Source: Henningerozyma blattae CBS 6284
Taxonomy: Eukaryota; Ascomycota; Saccharomycetes; Saccharomycetales; Saccharomycetaceae
Direction of reading: 5' to 3'
Length of the DNA stretch: 64,000 nt
Assembly (NCBI RefSeq): GCF_000315915.1
Contig: NC_020192.1
Coordinates: 558,001-622,000, forward strand
Position 1 is the first letter of the stretch. Every line of letters starts with the position of its first letter. The position numbers and the translations under genes are program-made. Below the pieces are notes generated by a model. It searched no databases. It was not told the DNA's origin and saw nothing but the letters and a program-made list of their open reading frames with translations. This document shows, in pieces, positions 1 to 8,142 of the stretch.

Positions 1-173
1 AGATTTAAAAGATAGAATAACTAATGGGTAATAGATCCATAAACTTATTGTAATGAATGCTATTGAAATCTTTATATATGCTATATACACGTTAATATAA
101 TAGATTGTTAATATGTAGAATATTAATGAGAGTAGAAATTGTTAAAATTTTTTATTAATTTCATTTAACTGTA

Positions 174-491
174 TTACTTCTTTCTTTTAGTTGTAGCTTT
201 TGCTTCCTTTAATTTCTTTGGAGCACCTTTACCACGAGATTTCTTGAATTCCACTCTAGAAACTCTATAATATTCTTCAGGATCGATCAATTTAATATTA
301 GGGAAAATGGCTTTAACTTGTTTAAATTTGATGAAGTCTGGATTACCATAATAGTTTATTAGTGAAGGACCCCGGAGATTTCTTGATAAGAATTTAGCAC
401 CTGTCCTTTTATTTGTTGGGTTTAGTGTTCGATTAAATATGCGAGCCTGAATCTCAGCTACATCACGTAGTCTATTTTTCAATTGTGACAT
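174..491 (-). CDS. RSM27: Mitochondrial ribosomal small-subunit protein mS33 (Rsm27-like)
   Basis: A 105-residue basic protein matching the mS33/Rsm27 family in length (S. cerevisiae Rsm27 is about 110 aa) and composition. It should be a structural protein of the mitochondrial small ribosomal subunit. The N-terminus (MSQLKNRLRDVAEIQARIFN) is the family-typical helical start. The middle carries GAKFLSRNLRGPSLINYYG and the last 25 residues are Lys/Arg-rich. The neighbour on the same strand is RPS0, as in S. cerevisiae (YGR215W next to YGR214W), which supports the call. The start is the only sensible ATG. The assignment rests on remembered family features and synteny. Confidence 0.85.
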   Translation of the reverse strand: MSQLKNRLRDVAEIQARIFNRTLNPTNKRTGAKFLSRNLRGPSLINYYGNPDFIKFKQVKAIFPNIKLIDPEEYYRVSRVEFKKSRGKGAPKKLKEAKATTKRKK

Positions 492-1142
492 GATTATTTG
501 AATTTATTGTTGATTTAGCTTAATATTATTCACTAATTAGCAAGGTTTTGTATATTTTTAAAAGTCAATTTTTAAAGCTGCAACTAAAATATCCGAGATG
601 GATATATCTCTTAAGAAAAAAAGGCGGTTGATTCTTAATAGACACACAGTTTCAATGCCACAAGTTCAAATTTCTAATTATCTGTCAAAAAAACAAAAAA
701 CTAAAAACCAAAGGTATCATTATAATCAAAACAATAATGATAGATATATTTAATAGAAATGAAATAAATATGATAAGATAAAATAGATTATAATAAATAT
801 ATATAAAAAAAAATAAAACTATTAAAATACAAAGACTTAAAGATAACTCAAATTTTTTCGTTCTTCTATTTTAGTATCCTTTGTAATGTAATTTAAAGTA
901 TAGTATTTTACAAAGATAATTATAGTGTTACTGTTATTATACTAATAATAATAATAATATTTTAATATAAAAGTAAAATAATAATAATATAGATTAATAT
1001 TAATGAGAAGATGAGGAAAAGTAGTTGTTTTTTTATATTTTTTGTTAAATTTTTTGAATTTTTAAATTTTGTTTAATAAAATATATGAAATGATATGAAA
1101 TAAAGAATGGATATGTATATATACATCAAATCATTAAAACAA
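492..1142. other. Intergenic, RSM27 to RPS0
   Basis: AT-rich spacer with poly-A/T and ATA/TAA tracts. It should hold the RSM27 promoter and the RPS0 3' end, both on the minus strand. The only coding-like item is a 51-codon plus-strand frame at 598-753 with a Lys/Arg-rich start, which I do not recognise. Nothing else is seen. Confidence 0.6.
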
Positions 1143-1904
1143 TTACCAGGAGACAGCTTCAGTGGTTTCTTCAGCCCATTCGGCGGCTTCAGCTTGTTCT
1201 TCAACTTCTTCTTCCTTAGCTTCTTCATCGGCACCTTCTTCAGCGGCAGCAGATTCTTCAGCAGTTTGTTGTTCAATTTCTTCTGGGTTTCTGTAGAAGT
1301 ACAAATCTGGCATGATAGACCATGGTTGAGTTCTGTCAGCTAAGGCACCTCTTAATCTTAAAACTTCTCTGGCCAATAAGTACCAGATTAAACCTAAGGA
1401 GTGCTTACCTCTGTTGTTACATGGGATAGCAACATCAACGTATTCAGATGGGGAATCCAAATCAGTTAAAGCAATAACTGGGATGTTAACGTAAGAAGCT
1501 TCCTTGATAGCTTGAGCATCGGATCTTGGATCGGTAACAATGACTAATCTTGGTTCCTTGAAAGATCTGGTGATATAATTGGTGAAAGAACCTGGAGTGA
1601 ATCTACCAGCAATGGCGGTAGCACCAGTGTGAGCAGAGAACTTCAAGACAGCTCTTTGACCGTAAGTTCTGGAAGAGATGGCAACAACATCTTCAGCATT
1701 TGGAATGGCAGCAATGATTCTAGCAGCCAAGACCAATTTTTCCCAAGTCTTACCGACGTTAATAACGTTAACACCATCTGGTCTAGTTTGGAAAACGTAT
1801 GGTTCTTGATGAACTTGGACATTTCTAGCACCTAAGTGGGTGTTAGCGGCCAACAATAATTGGGCATCTTCTGGAGTCAAGTCAAAAGTAGCTGGTAGGG
1901 ACAT
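1143..1904 (-). CDS. RPS0: 40S ribosomal protein uS2 (Rps0)
   Basis: A 253-residue uS2 protein, needed for 40S maturation and subunit stability. It begins [20 protein letters not shown] and contains the uS2 signatures [11 protein letters not shown] and [11 protein letters not shown], then [24 protein letters not shown]. The C-terminal tail is acidic (about residues 210-245) and ends in a Trp-rich EW/AVSW stretch, as in yeast Rps0A/B. Codon use is strongly biased towards highly expressed yeast codons. S. cerevisiae RPS0A and RPS0B both carry an intron near the 5' end of the coding region; here the frame is continuous from ATG to stop. A Rap1-type site lies upstream at 2329-2340. Confidence 0.97.
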   Translation of the reverse strand: MSLPATFDLTPEDAQLLLAANTHLGARNVQVHQEPYVFQTRPDGVNVINVGKTWEKLVLAARIIAAIPNAEDVVAISSRTYGQRAVLKFSAHTGATAIAGRFTPGSFTNYITRSFKEPRLVIVTDPRSDAQAIKEASYVNIPVIALTDLDSPSEYVDVAIPCNNRGKHSLGLIWYLLAREVLRLRGALADRTQPWSIMPDLYFYRNPEEIEQQTAEESAAAEEGADEEAKEEEVEEQAEAAEWAEETTEAVSW

Positions 1905-2664
1905 TGTGGGTCTCGTGTATAATGTGGGCTATCTCTTCTGGACGTATTGAAAAACCTTTCGAATATATTACGCAACCTACAAGTATATGCCTTAATAATA
2001 TACACTATTTTTTATGTATATTTCATATGATTTCTTGCAAAATTTCACACACATCATGCATTACAGAATTGGGCTCCATTACCCGTTCCCGTGCAACTTT
2101 TCCCTCCTACTGCCATTTTCCAATAGCTTAATCGCTGGCTTTGTTTCTTCCATGAATTTTGGTTGAAATTTTCGTCAGACAAAGTTTCTGCCTAGTTCGG
2201 TTATCTCTCCTTCTAATTTTCTCGGCCTTTTGGAACGGTCCTAGTAATTCTAGGCAGCGTTTCTGTCTAGAACACGACTCGGCATTCCTTCTAAAGCTAG
2301 AAGGAACTCGGCATGAGAACTGGAAAATAATGTACGGGTGAACAGTCTTGAAAGGCTTTTATTCACATGAAATTTGTGAAAAGAAAATACATTGAAAAAA
2401 AAAAATAGTCAAAAGTTTCGAACCTGAAAAATTTATCAATGAAATTTAGATTTCCATTTTGGGATTTTTCGGAGTTTTGAAAAAATATTTATCTATTTAA
2501 GTAAAGAGGAAATTCTTGATTTTGTTTTATTAAGGGAGTTCTTGCTTATATTACATAGGGCTTAGCCCAAGGGTTTATTTATGTTCTATACGATATTATA
2601 AATAGTGTGCTATTTTTAGAATGTAGTATACAATAATATAGTTCAAAAAAATAATCTTGGTTGA
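1905..2664. other. Intergenic, RPS0 promoter and ZPR1 3' region
   Basis: Upstream region of RPS0 (minus strand) and downstream region of ZPR1. It contains the Rap1-type site at 2329-2340 and pyrimidine-rich tracts near 2200-2290. I looked for a yeast branch point (TACTAAC on the minus strand) that would mark a 5'UTR intron and found none. No gene is seen. Confidence 0.5.
2329..2340 (-). promoter_or_regulatory. Rap1-type binding site upstream of RPS0
   Basis: On the minus strand this reads CACCCGTACATT, a close match to the Rap1 consensus that drives ribosomal-protein genes in yeast. It lies about 425 bp upstream of the RPS0 ATG, somewhat further than usual. Binding is inferred from the motif only. 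Confidence 0.6.
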
Positions 2665-4092
2665 TTAGACTTCCATATTAGTCAACCCTAAATCTTCGTT
2701 TTGTCTATCAGTTCTTACGAAATCTTCGATTTTCATGTTTGGATCTTCATCTGGAGCGTAAACATTTTGAATGTATGAACCGGCCAATGGATCAGTCATG
2801 ATGACGGTAAAGTTCAATTTACCTGCAATGGCTTCTTTTAATTTGGCAAAGAAATCCATCCAACGTTTTTTAGTTTCTTCATCCATAGAATCAGAAGTTT
2901 GACTGAAAACACGGGCTTCTAATTCTTCATAAACTTGTCTTAATAAACCTTCTAATGTGGTAAAACGACCACCTAATGTACCTTCTTGAATATCTAAGTT
3001 TAATTCTGGAACGACCATTGAACAGGTCTCACTCTTTAAGATATCACGAGACAAATCAGCTGCGTCATCACAGAATAAAGTAATCTTTCTTCCTTTCTCT
3101 GGAATGGCCCCACCGGTTTTAACTTCATTAGATTTGTAACCACAGTTCTCACATTTGGTTGACATGATAATAACTTCTTTGAAATGTGGAATATTAACTG
3201 GTTTCATATGAGTTTCACATTCTTTTGTACAAGATGGACAACCACCTTTGAAAGTTTGGACTTCATTATTGAAATTTTCAATATCTGTTTCATCTGATAA
3301 AAATTGAGTTTTATTTTCTGTAGCTTCAGATTTATTTCTTTCACGTTTAGATAATTCTTTTAATTTAGCTTGACGACGTTCTTCTAATTGATCTCTAGTT
3401 ATGATACCGACGGCAACATTATCTTCATCTGATCTAATATATTGAGTATGAGACCATTTATGTTGTGGTTCGCCCGGCTTATATTCAATCCATGAATTAC
3501 CTGCTGGATCATCAACAATGAATGTTAATGGAACAGTGTTTGGTTCACAATTGATATATGATTTGATTTTTTTAATAACTGCATCTATTTGATTATATAG
3601 ATTTTCGTCGATAGATTTTCTAGTTTCTTGATCACTTTCTAGATCTTCGATCATTTCACTCAAAAGACCTTCTACAGTGGTTAATTGACCTCTCTTTGCT
3701 GGGATTTCAATATCTAATTCAATGAATTTACATGTGGCACTTTCGGATTTAATAACTTGTCTGTTAAAATCTTCACGACTTTCGACTTTCAAAAGATATT
3801 TGGAGCCTTTTTCTTCAATTTGAGATGCTGGTTGAATTTCAGAGTTCTTAAAACCACAATGTGGACACTCAAATGACATTAAAACGATTTCTCTGAAATA
3901 TGGAATAGTAGTTAATAATAATCTGGTAGTACCATTTTCATGACAGTTCATACAAAGAGATTCAATTTCTTGAACTGGATGTCCCATAGAATCTTCAGCA
4001 CCAGTTAAAGTGACACCAGTATCATTTTCATGTTCGACTTCTTCAGCAGCTTCACCAACTGGTTTAAACAAATCTTCTTTCTTTTCAGACAT
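2665..4092 (-). CDS. ZPR1: Zpr1, zinc-finger chaperone for eEF1A
   Basis: A 475-residue protein with the duplicated ZPR1 architecture. The first C4 zinc finger has C47/C50 and C76/C79 (CMNC...CPHCG). The second has C285/C288 and C314/C317 (CPSC...CENCG). Each finger is followed by the family's all-beta domain with the TT-EGLL motif (RGQLTTVEGLL, GRFTTLEGLL). Zpr1 binds newly made eEF1A and is required for its folding. Length and both halves match S. cerevisiae Zpr1 (YGR211W). A perfect heat-shock element sits about 265 bp upstream, consistent with a chaperone under Hsf1 control. Confidence 0.97.
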   Translation of the reverse strand: MSEKKEDLFKPVGEAAEEVEHENDTGVTLTGAEDSMGHPVQEIESLCMNCHENGTTRLLLTTIPYFREIVLMSFECPHCGFKNSEIQPASQIEEKGSKYLLKVESREDFNRQVIKSESATCKFIELDIEIPAKRGQLTTVEGLLSEMIEDLESDQETRKSIDENLYNQIDAVIKKIKSYINCEPNTVPLTFIVDDPAGNSWIEYKPGEPQHKWSHTQYIRSDEDNVAVGIITRDQLEERRQAKLKELSKRERNKSEATENKTQFLSDETDIENFNNEVQTFKGGCPSCTKECETHMKPVNIPHFKEVIIMSTKCENCGYKSNEVKTGGAIPEKGRKITLFCDDAADLSRDILKSETCSMVVPELNLDIQEGTLGGRFTTLEGLLRQVYEELEARVFSQTSDSMDEETKKRWMDFFAKLKEAIAGKLNFTVIMTDPLAGSYIQNVYAPDEDPNMKIEDFVRTDRQNEDLGLTNMEV

Positions 4093-4356
4093 ATTGTTAT
4101 TTATTTATCTTATCTTAATGTCTTTAGTTCTATTTTTGGTAAGTCAAGATAAATTTAATTACCAGAGACTTACGGTGAAGGGAGTTTAAATTATATATAA
4201 ATATATATTTCGTAACTGACGCCAATATAGTTTTAAACAATCGATGATTACAAATCTTACTCCATGAATAATTAACTCTACTAACTTTGTTTAACTCAAT
4301 TGGGTCAGCTAATGAAATGAAAAATTTCAAAGAGGAGATGAGCACCGCTACTACTA

Positions 4357-4369
4357 GAATATTCTAGAA
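4357..4369. promoter_or_regulatory. Heat-shock element upstream of ZPR1
   Basis: GAATATTCTAGAA is a perfect three-unit HSE (GAA-nn-TTC-nn-GAA), the Hsf1 recognition pattern. It lies about 265 bp before the ZPR1 ATG and is closer to ZPR1 than to any other protein gene. Confidence 0.7.
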
Positions 4370-4491
4370 TTACAGACACTAGAAAAAAAAAAAAAAAAAA
4401 CCAAAAATTTACAAAAAATAAATTTAGAAATAATCCGGAAGATTTCCTAAATGAATATATCACATGATTGAACAAAAATTTCTTGAAAAAC

Positions 4492-4497
4492 AAAAAA
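4492..4497 (-). terminator. Pol III terminator of tRNA-Ile
   Basis: Six A residues on the plus strand read as T6 on the minus strand, starting 4 nt after the 3' end of the tRNA. This is a standard Pol III stop. Confidence 0.8.
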
Positions 4498-4500
4498 TAA

Positions 4501-4574
4501 TGGTTCCTAGCGGGATCGAACCGCTGATCCCCGCGTTATTAGCACGATGCCTTAACCAACTGGGCCAAGGAACC
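4501..4574 (-). tRNA. tRNA-Ile (anticodon AAU)
   Basis: A 74-nt intronless cloverleaf. The acceptor stem GGTTCCT/AGGAACC is perfect. The D arm is GGCCCAGTTGGTTAAGGC, the anticodon loop reads CTAATAA with AAT at 34-36, and the T loop is GGTTCGATCCC. The discriminator is A. The body matches yeast tRNA-Ile(AAU) apart from compensated acceptor pairs. A T6 terminator follows. Confidence 0.97.
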
Positions 4575-5295
4575 AAGATTTCGTTGATTTTTAAAGTTTT
4601 AATAGGAAACACGAGACCTTGGGAAAACAAGCAAAAGATTTTCATTTAGCTAATGTAGATTGGACGTATTTTTGTTATTACAAATAAACATTAATAGAAA
4701 AGATAGATTATAAAACAATTATGTAAATATCTTTTATTTTCCAAAGATACTCTGATGATAATTGGAAATGAACGTTAATTAAACTTTAGGGACATGGCTG
4801 CCCAACATAGCGGAGTGTTTTCTCTTAAGAATTTCCCAGAAGCTTAGTGAAAACAGCAGCTCTATTTTACAAGCTTATTGGATTAACTAAACTCAAAATC
4901 CGAGGGTCTGACTTACAATCTAACATTATACGATGATGTGTGTAGGGATAGCAATTCTATTTCAAAACTATGGAAATGTTGACAAGAATAATTCTTCAAA
5001 TATGTCACCTAAAACTGCCTCTCAAACAATCTCAATGTTAGGCGTTTGAAAAGGAACAACAAATATGCTTATTCTTAGACGTTAAGTCTAATTTATCTAT
5101 AATTGACATGTGGAAATCTTTTAACTCCGGCCCGTTTGCCATTTCCGTGTTATTCTATCTGGGTAGTAATAATACAATAATTAAGGTAGAGTCATTAAAA
5201 AAATAAAAAAAAAAATAAAACTATTTATACTAGCATGAAATAAGATATAGAGACATTCTACAAACATTAAAAGCAAAATATTAAAAGAATATACT
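4575..5295. other. Intergenic, tRNA-Ile to CIR1, with an unexplained higher-complexity stretch
   Basis: The 5' flank of tRNA-Ile and the CIR1 promoter. The part at about 4780-5080 is visibly less AT-rich and less repetitive than the surrounding spacer. It contains a 7-bp stem (TGTTTTC/GAAAACA) at about 4819-4856. It has no long open frame. It could be regulatory, a gene relic or an unrecognised RNA; the sequence does not decide. Confidence 0.3.
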
Positions 5296-6090
5296 ATGTT
5301 ACGTATATTAGTTCCTATCAAAAGAGTGTTAGACCCTCAATTACTCCCACGTATTAATGCTGCTAAAAAGGGATTTGAATTTTCCAAAAATGATAAATTT
5401 AGTATTAATCCATTCGATGATATAGCCGTTGAAGAATCATTATTATTACGCACTAAATACAAGGATTTGATTGAATCGATCCAAGTTGTTGCTATTGGGT
5501 CTATGGAAAATAACAAAGATATCTTAAGAAACTCTATTGCAAAAGGTGTTGATAAAGCAATTTTGGTTCCCACCAAGGAATCAGCAGGTGACGATATTAG
5601 TATATTGAATGAATGTAAGATTCTTGAGAAAGTTATTGAAAAGACGAACAGCAATTTAGTCTTAATGGGGAAGCAAGATATCGATAAAGACAGTGGTATC
5701 AAAGGTGGTATTTTAGGTGGTTTATTGAATTGGCCATTAGCAAGTAACGCCGCTAAGGTTACACCAAGTGATAATGGTAAAATTGTGGTAGAAAGAGAAA
5801 CAGATAATGGCCAATCTACAGTAGAAATGTCTTTACCAGGGATTATAACTACCGATCTAAGATTGAATGTTCCACGTTACGTAAGTCTTTCCAAATTAAT
5901 GAAAGCAAAGAAGAAGCCAATCGATAGTCTTGAAGTTGCTTTATCTGATGAACATACTGATAACGGTAAAATTGAAATTTTACAAGTTGAAGAAGCTATC
6001 CATGAGCGTAAATGCGAAAAAGTTAAAGATGTAGATGAATTGCTAAGTAAATTGAGTGAAACCATTAGTTCCACCAAAGCAGCAGCCTAA
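5296..6090 (+). CDS. CIR1: Electron-transfer flavoprotein beta subunit (Cir1-like)
   Basis: A 264-residue ETF-beta. It starts MLRILVPIKRVLDP and carries the family signatures INPFDDIAVEE, VLMGKQDIDKDSG, and the AMP/FAD-contacting loop near ETDNGQSTVEMSLPGIITTDLRLN followed by PRYVSLSKLMKAKKKP. ETF-beta pairs with ETF-alpha (Aim45 in S. cerevisiae) in the mitochondrial matrix to carry electrons from dehydrogenases to ETF:quinone oxidoreductase. Length matches S. cerevisiae Cir1 (YGR207C, 261 aa). There is no long cleavable presequence, as is usual for this subunit. Strand and position agree with synteny. Confidence 0.93.
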   Translation: MLRILVPIKRVLDPQLLPRINAAKKGFEFSKNDKFSINPFDDIAVEESLLLRTKYKDLIESIQVVAIGSMENNKDILRNSIAKGVDKAILVPTKESAGDDISILNECKILEKVIEKTNSNLVLMGKQDIDKDSGIKGGILGGLLNWPLASNAAKVTPSDNGKIVVERETDNGQSTVEMSLPGIITTDLRLNVPRYVSLSKLMKAKKKPIDSLEVALSDEHTDNGKIEILQVEEAIHERKCEKVKDVDELLSKLSETISSTKAAA

Positions 6091-6354
6091 AACTACATAC
6101 GTATATAAACTTATCCTAGACGTATTCTTGATATCTATATCAACGGTTGTCATTCCAACAGTTGCACTAGTATAATATATTCTATATAGAAAACCCACAC
6201 ATAAACACACAAACATCTATTATGCTGTTAATGCATTTTCTGGGATTAGATGATATAATAGTATCATTGTACCAATTCTGAGACACAATGGTGATCACTA
6301 TATATATCGCATATACGGCAGTTCCGTTTTATCTTTTTTACTTGGTTTCTTTTG

Positions 6355-6648
6355 TTAATTTTTTTCCAATTGTAATTTTTGCAGTTTCATGCTCCAAACT
6401 TTCTCCCAAATCAAATACTCATCCTGTATCTTATTTTTAGTGTCCTTGATATGTGCAAACTCCTTAATATCCCCATCATAAGATGCCACAAATACAACCT
6501 CACTGGATCTGATCACTCTTAATCCATGGGTATTTGAGACCATCACATTGCCTGCTTTATCAAACCCGTCTAGGCTCCCACAAATCGAGTCACCCTCGAC
6601 AGTAAGCACCAACACGGGTTGTTCTAGCAGATCTTTCAGCAGAGACAT
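6355..6648 (-). CDS. LSM8: U6 snRNA-associated Sm-like protein Lsm8
   Basis: A 97-residue Sm-fold protein. The Sm1 motif is seen as LKDLLEQPVLVLTVEGDSICGSLDGFDKAGNVMVSN and the Sm2 region as RSSEVVFVASYDGD. The C-terminal DTKNKIQDEYLIWEKVW is almost the same as the tail of S. cerevisiae Lsm8 (DTKNKIENEHVIWEKVY), which separates it from Lsm1-7. Lsm8 defines the nuclear Lsm2-8 ring that binds the 3' end of U6 snRNA. It is about 12 residues shorter than the S. cerevisiae protein, mostly in the loop between the Sm motifs. Confidence 0.92.
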   Translation of the reverse strand: MSLLKDLLEQPVLVLTVEGDSICGSLDGFDKAGNVMVSNTHGLRVIRSSEVVFVASYDGDIKEFAHIKDTKNKIQDEYLIWEKVWSMKLQKLQLEKN

Positions 6649-6896
6649 ATTTTCGTAGTAGCGTCCTTATATACGGCGATTATTTTAGTTTAATATATCA
6701 TTAGCATTCTTTTTTCATTTAATTAAAATATTTCTACTAATTTGACAAACATTGAATTCCATTCCGACGCGAGAGATCCAAAAAAAGGGTTTCTCTAATT
6801 TCAGACTATATAAACAATGCTCATCACATTTTCCAGGCAACAGCATCAAGATATAACTGAAAAATACCGATCACTACCCCTATTATTACCTAATAA

Positions 6897-7784
6897 ATGA
6901 ACTTACAAAAGATACTTCAATTAGTTCCCATTACTAAGACATCATTTGTCTCGAAACTTCCCTCAGCCGCCCCAGTTGCTGGCAGAGTTACTTTTGGAGG
7001 CACCCTACTGGCTCAAAGCTTATGGGCTGCTTTGAAAACACATTCAGGAATGGTTCCAGTGTCTTTGCAAACATATTTCATTTCTGGGGGAGATCCCAAC
7101 TTATGCACAGAATATTCTGTCACTACTCTAAGAAAAGGTGGAAGTCACATTCATGCGCAAATATCTGCTACCCAGAAGTCAAAGCTAGTTGCCACTTCAG
7201 TCGTGTTGTTGGCGAAAGAGGCTTCATATGACAAAACTCATTCTCTAGCAAAGACAATATTACCAGATAAGTCTCAGTTCCAAAAGGCCCACCAACTGGT
7301 TCCACTACATCCTGATATTTCCGGTATAGTGGCTAGTAAATTGGTTACAAATTTTAAATCAGGCCCCTTAGACTACCAATTCCCACCTTCCATGTTCACT
7401 GGTGTTCATCCAAAGGGTATTTCTCCCAAGGAATTGCAGTATTATGTGAAAGTAAGAGATTCCTCTGAAGAAGATGAAACTGCATTTAAATACGTTGCAT
7501 TAACATATTTCAGTGATTCATATTGTCTCTTAACCTTGCCTTGGTTCAAGAACAGACTACTATATTCTCACAAGTTTAGTACATCGCTGGATCATACTAT
7601 TCATTACTATGCTGTGCCAAAGATAAATGAGGACATTCTTTTAAAGATAAGATTGATAGAATCTGATGCTCAAAATAGACACATGCTCAGAGCAGACTAT
7701 TTTGATTCAAATGGTGAGCAGATTGCAAGCATAAGCCAGCAAGGACTAGTAGTATTTCCAGAGATCAAAGACTCAAAACTATAG
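6897..7784 (+). CDS. TES1: Peroxisomal acyl-CoA thioesterase (Tes1-like)
   Basis: A 295-residue double-hotdog thioesterase of the TesB/ACOT8 family, which hydrolyses acyl-CoA to free acid and CoA during peroxisomal beta-oxidation. Visible hallmarks are NLQKILQLVPI at the start, FGGTLLAQSL, SYF-type ISGGDPN in the first hotdog, and DSYCLLTLPWF, SLDHTIHYYAVP and ASISQQGLVV in the second. The Asp of SLDHT and the Gln of SQQG are expected catalytic residues. It ends in Ser-Lys-Leu, a perfect PTS1 peroxisomal import signal; the S. cerevisiae protein ends in AKF. It is about 50 residues shorter than S. cerevisiae Tes1 (YJR019C) because central loops are missing. Confidence 0.93.
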   Translation: MNLQKILQLVPITKTSFVSKLPSAAPVAGRVTFGGTLLAQSLWAALKTHSGMVPVSLQTYFISGGDPNLCTEYSVTTLRKGGSHIHAQISATQKSKLVATSVVLLAKEASYDKTHSLAKTILPDKSQFQKAHQLVPLHPDISGIVASKLVTNFKSGPLDYQFPPSMFTGVHPKGISPKELQYYVKVRDSSEEDETAFKYVALTYFSDSYCLLTLPWFKNRLLYSHKFSTSLDHTIHYYAVPKINEDILLKIRLIESDAQNRHMLRADYFDSNGEQIASISQQGLVVFPEIKDSKL

Positions 7785-7934
7785 TGATTTATACTTAATA
7801 TCTACATTACAATGTCTACATATTAATATTGACAGATACAATATTTAATACATCTTTGTAAATATTCATGTTACATATTTTATTTCGCCCTATTTTATGA
7901 TCTTGCTAGGGTATTTTTTATTGACAATTATCGA

Positions 7935-7941
7935 TGACTCA
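7935..7941 (+). promoter_or_regulatory. Gcn4-type site upstream of ILV3
   Basis: TGACTCA, the perfect Gcn4/AP-1 core, lies about 200 bp upstream of the ILV3 ATG. General amino-acid control of branched-chain amino-acid genes by Gcn4 is established in yeast. Function here is inferred from motif and position. Confidence 0.7.
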
Positions 7942-7991
7942 ATTTATCGTGAAACTTTTCTCGTTATTGCACAAGCTTGAAAATTCAGCGA

Positions 7992-8015
7992 TTCCGGCAG
8001 AGTCCTTTCGGAATA
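7992..8015. promoter_or_regulatory. Everted CCG/CGG palindrome upstream of ILV3
   Basis: ATTCCG followed by 12 bases and CGGAAT forms an inverted repeat. CCG...CGG half-sites in this everted arrangement are typical of Zn2Cys6 factors. The spacing is not the one known for Leu3, so the factor is unknown. Confidence 0.3.
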
Positions 8016-8142
8016 TCTAGGTATATTTGAGTTAAGTATTAAAGAGAAAAATCATTGAAACTTATTGATGTATAATGTTGGGAGGTCATTTCTAAAGAAA
8101 CAAGTTATCAACTAAACTAGTAGAGTAACAAAGAATAATAAT

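Larger units (their letters stand above)
4093..4500. other. Intergenic, ZPR1 promoter and tRNA-Ile 3' flank
   Basis: Upstream region of ZPR1 (minus strand). It contains the heat-shock element at 4357-4369, an 18-19 nt poly-A run near 4382-4400 and, at its distal end, the Pol III terminator of tRNA-Ile. No gene is seen. Confidence 0.5.
7785..8142. other. Intergenic, TES1 3' end and ILV3 promoter
   Basis: Spacer between two plus-strand genes. Besides AT-rich sequence it contains a Gcn4-type site (7935-7941) and a longer inverted motif, ATTCCG-N12-CGGAAT (7992-8015), both suitably placed for ILV3. Confidence 0.6.

Noticed and set aside
598..753. 51-codon plus-strand frame between RSM27 and RPS0 (MDISLKKKRRLILN...).
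   Set aside because: Low-complexity Lys/Asn-rich translation of AT-rich DNA with no recognisable family and no strong start context.
4785..4921. H/ACA snoRNA candidate (ACAGCA box and terminal ACA) upstream of CIR1.
   Set aside because: The supposed H box overlaps the 3' strand of the only good stem, so the required hairpin-hinge-hairpin-tail layout is not met.
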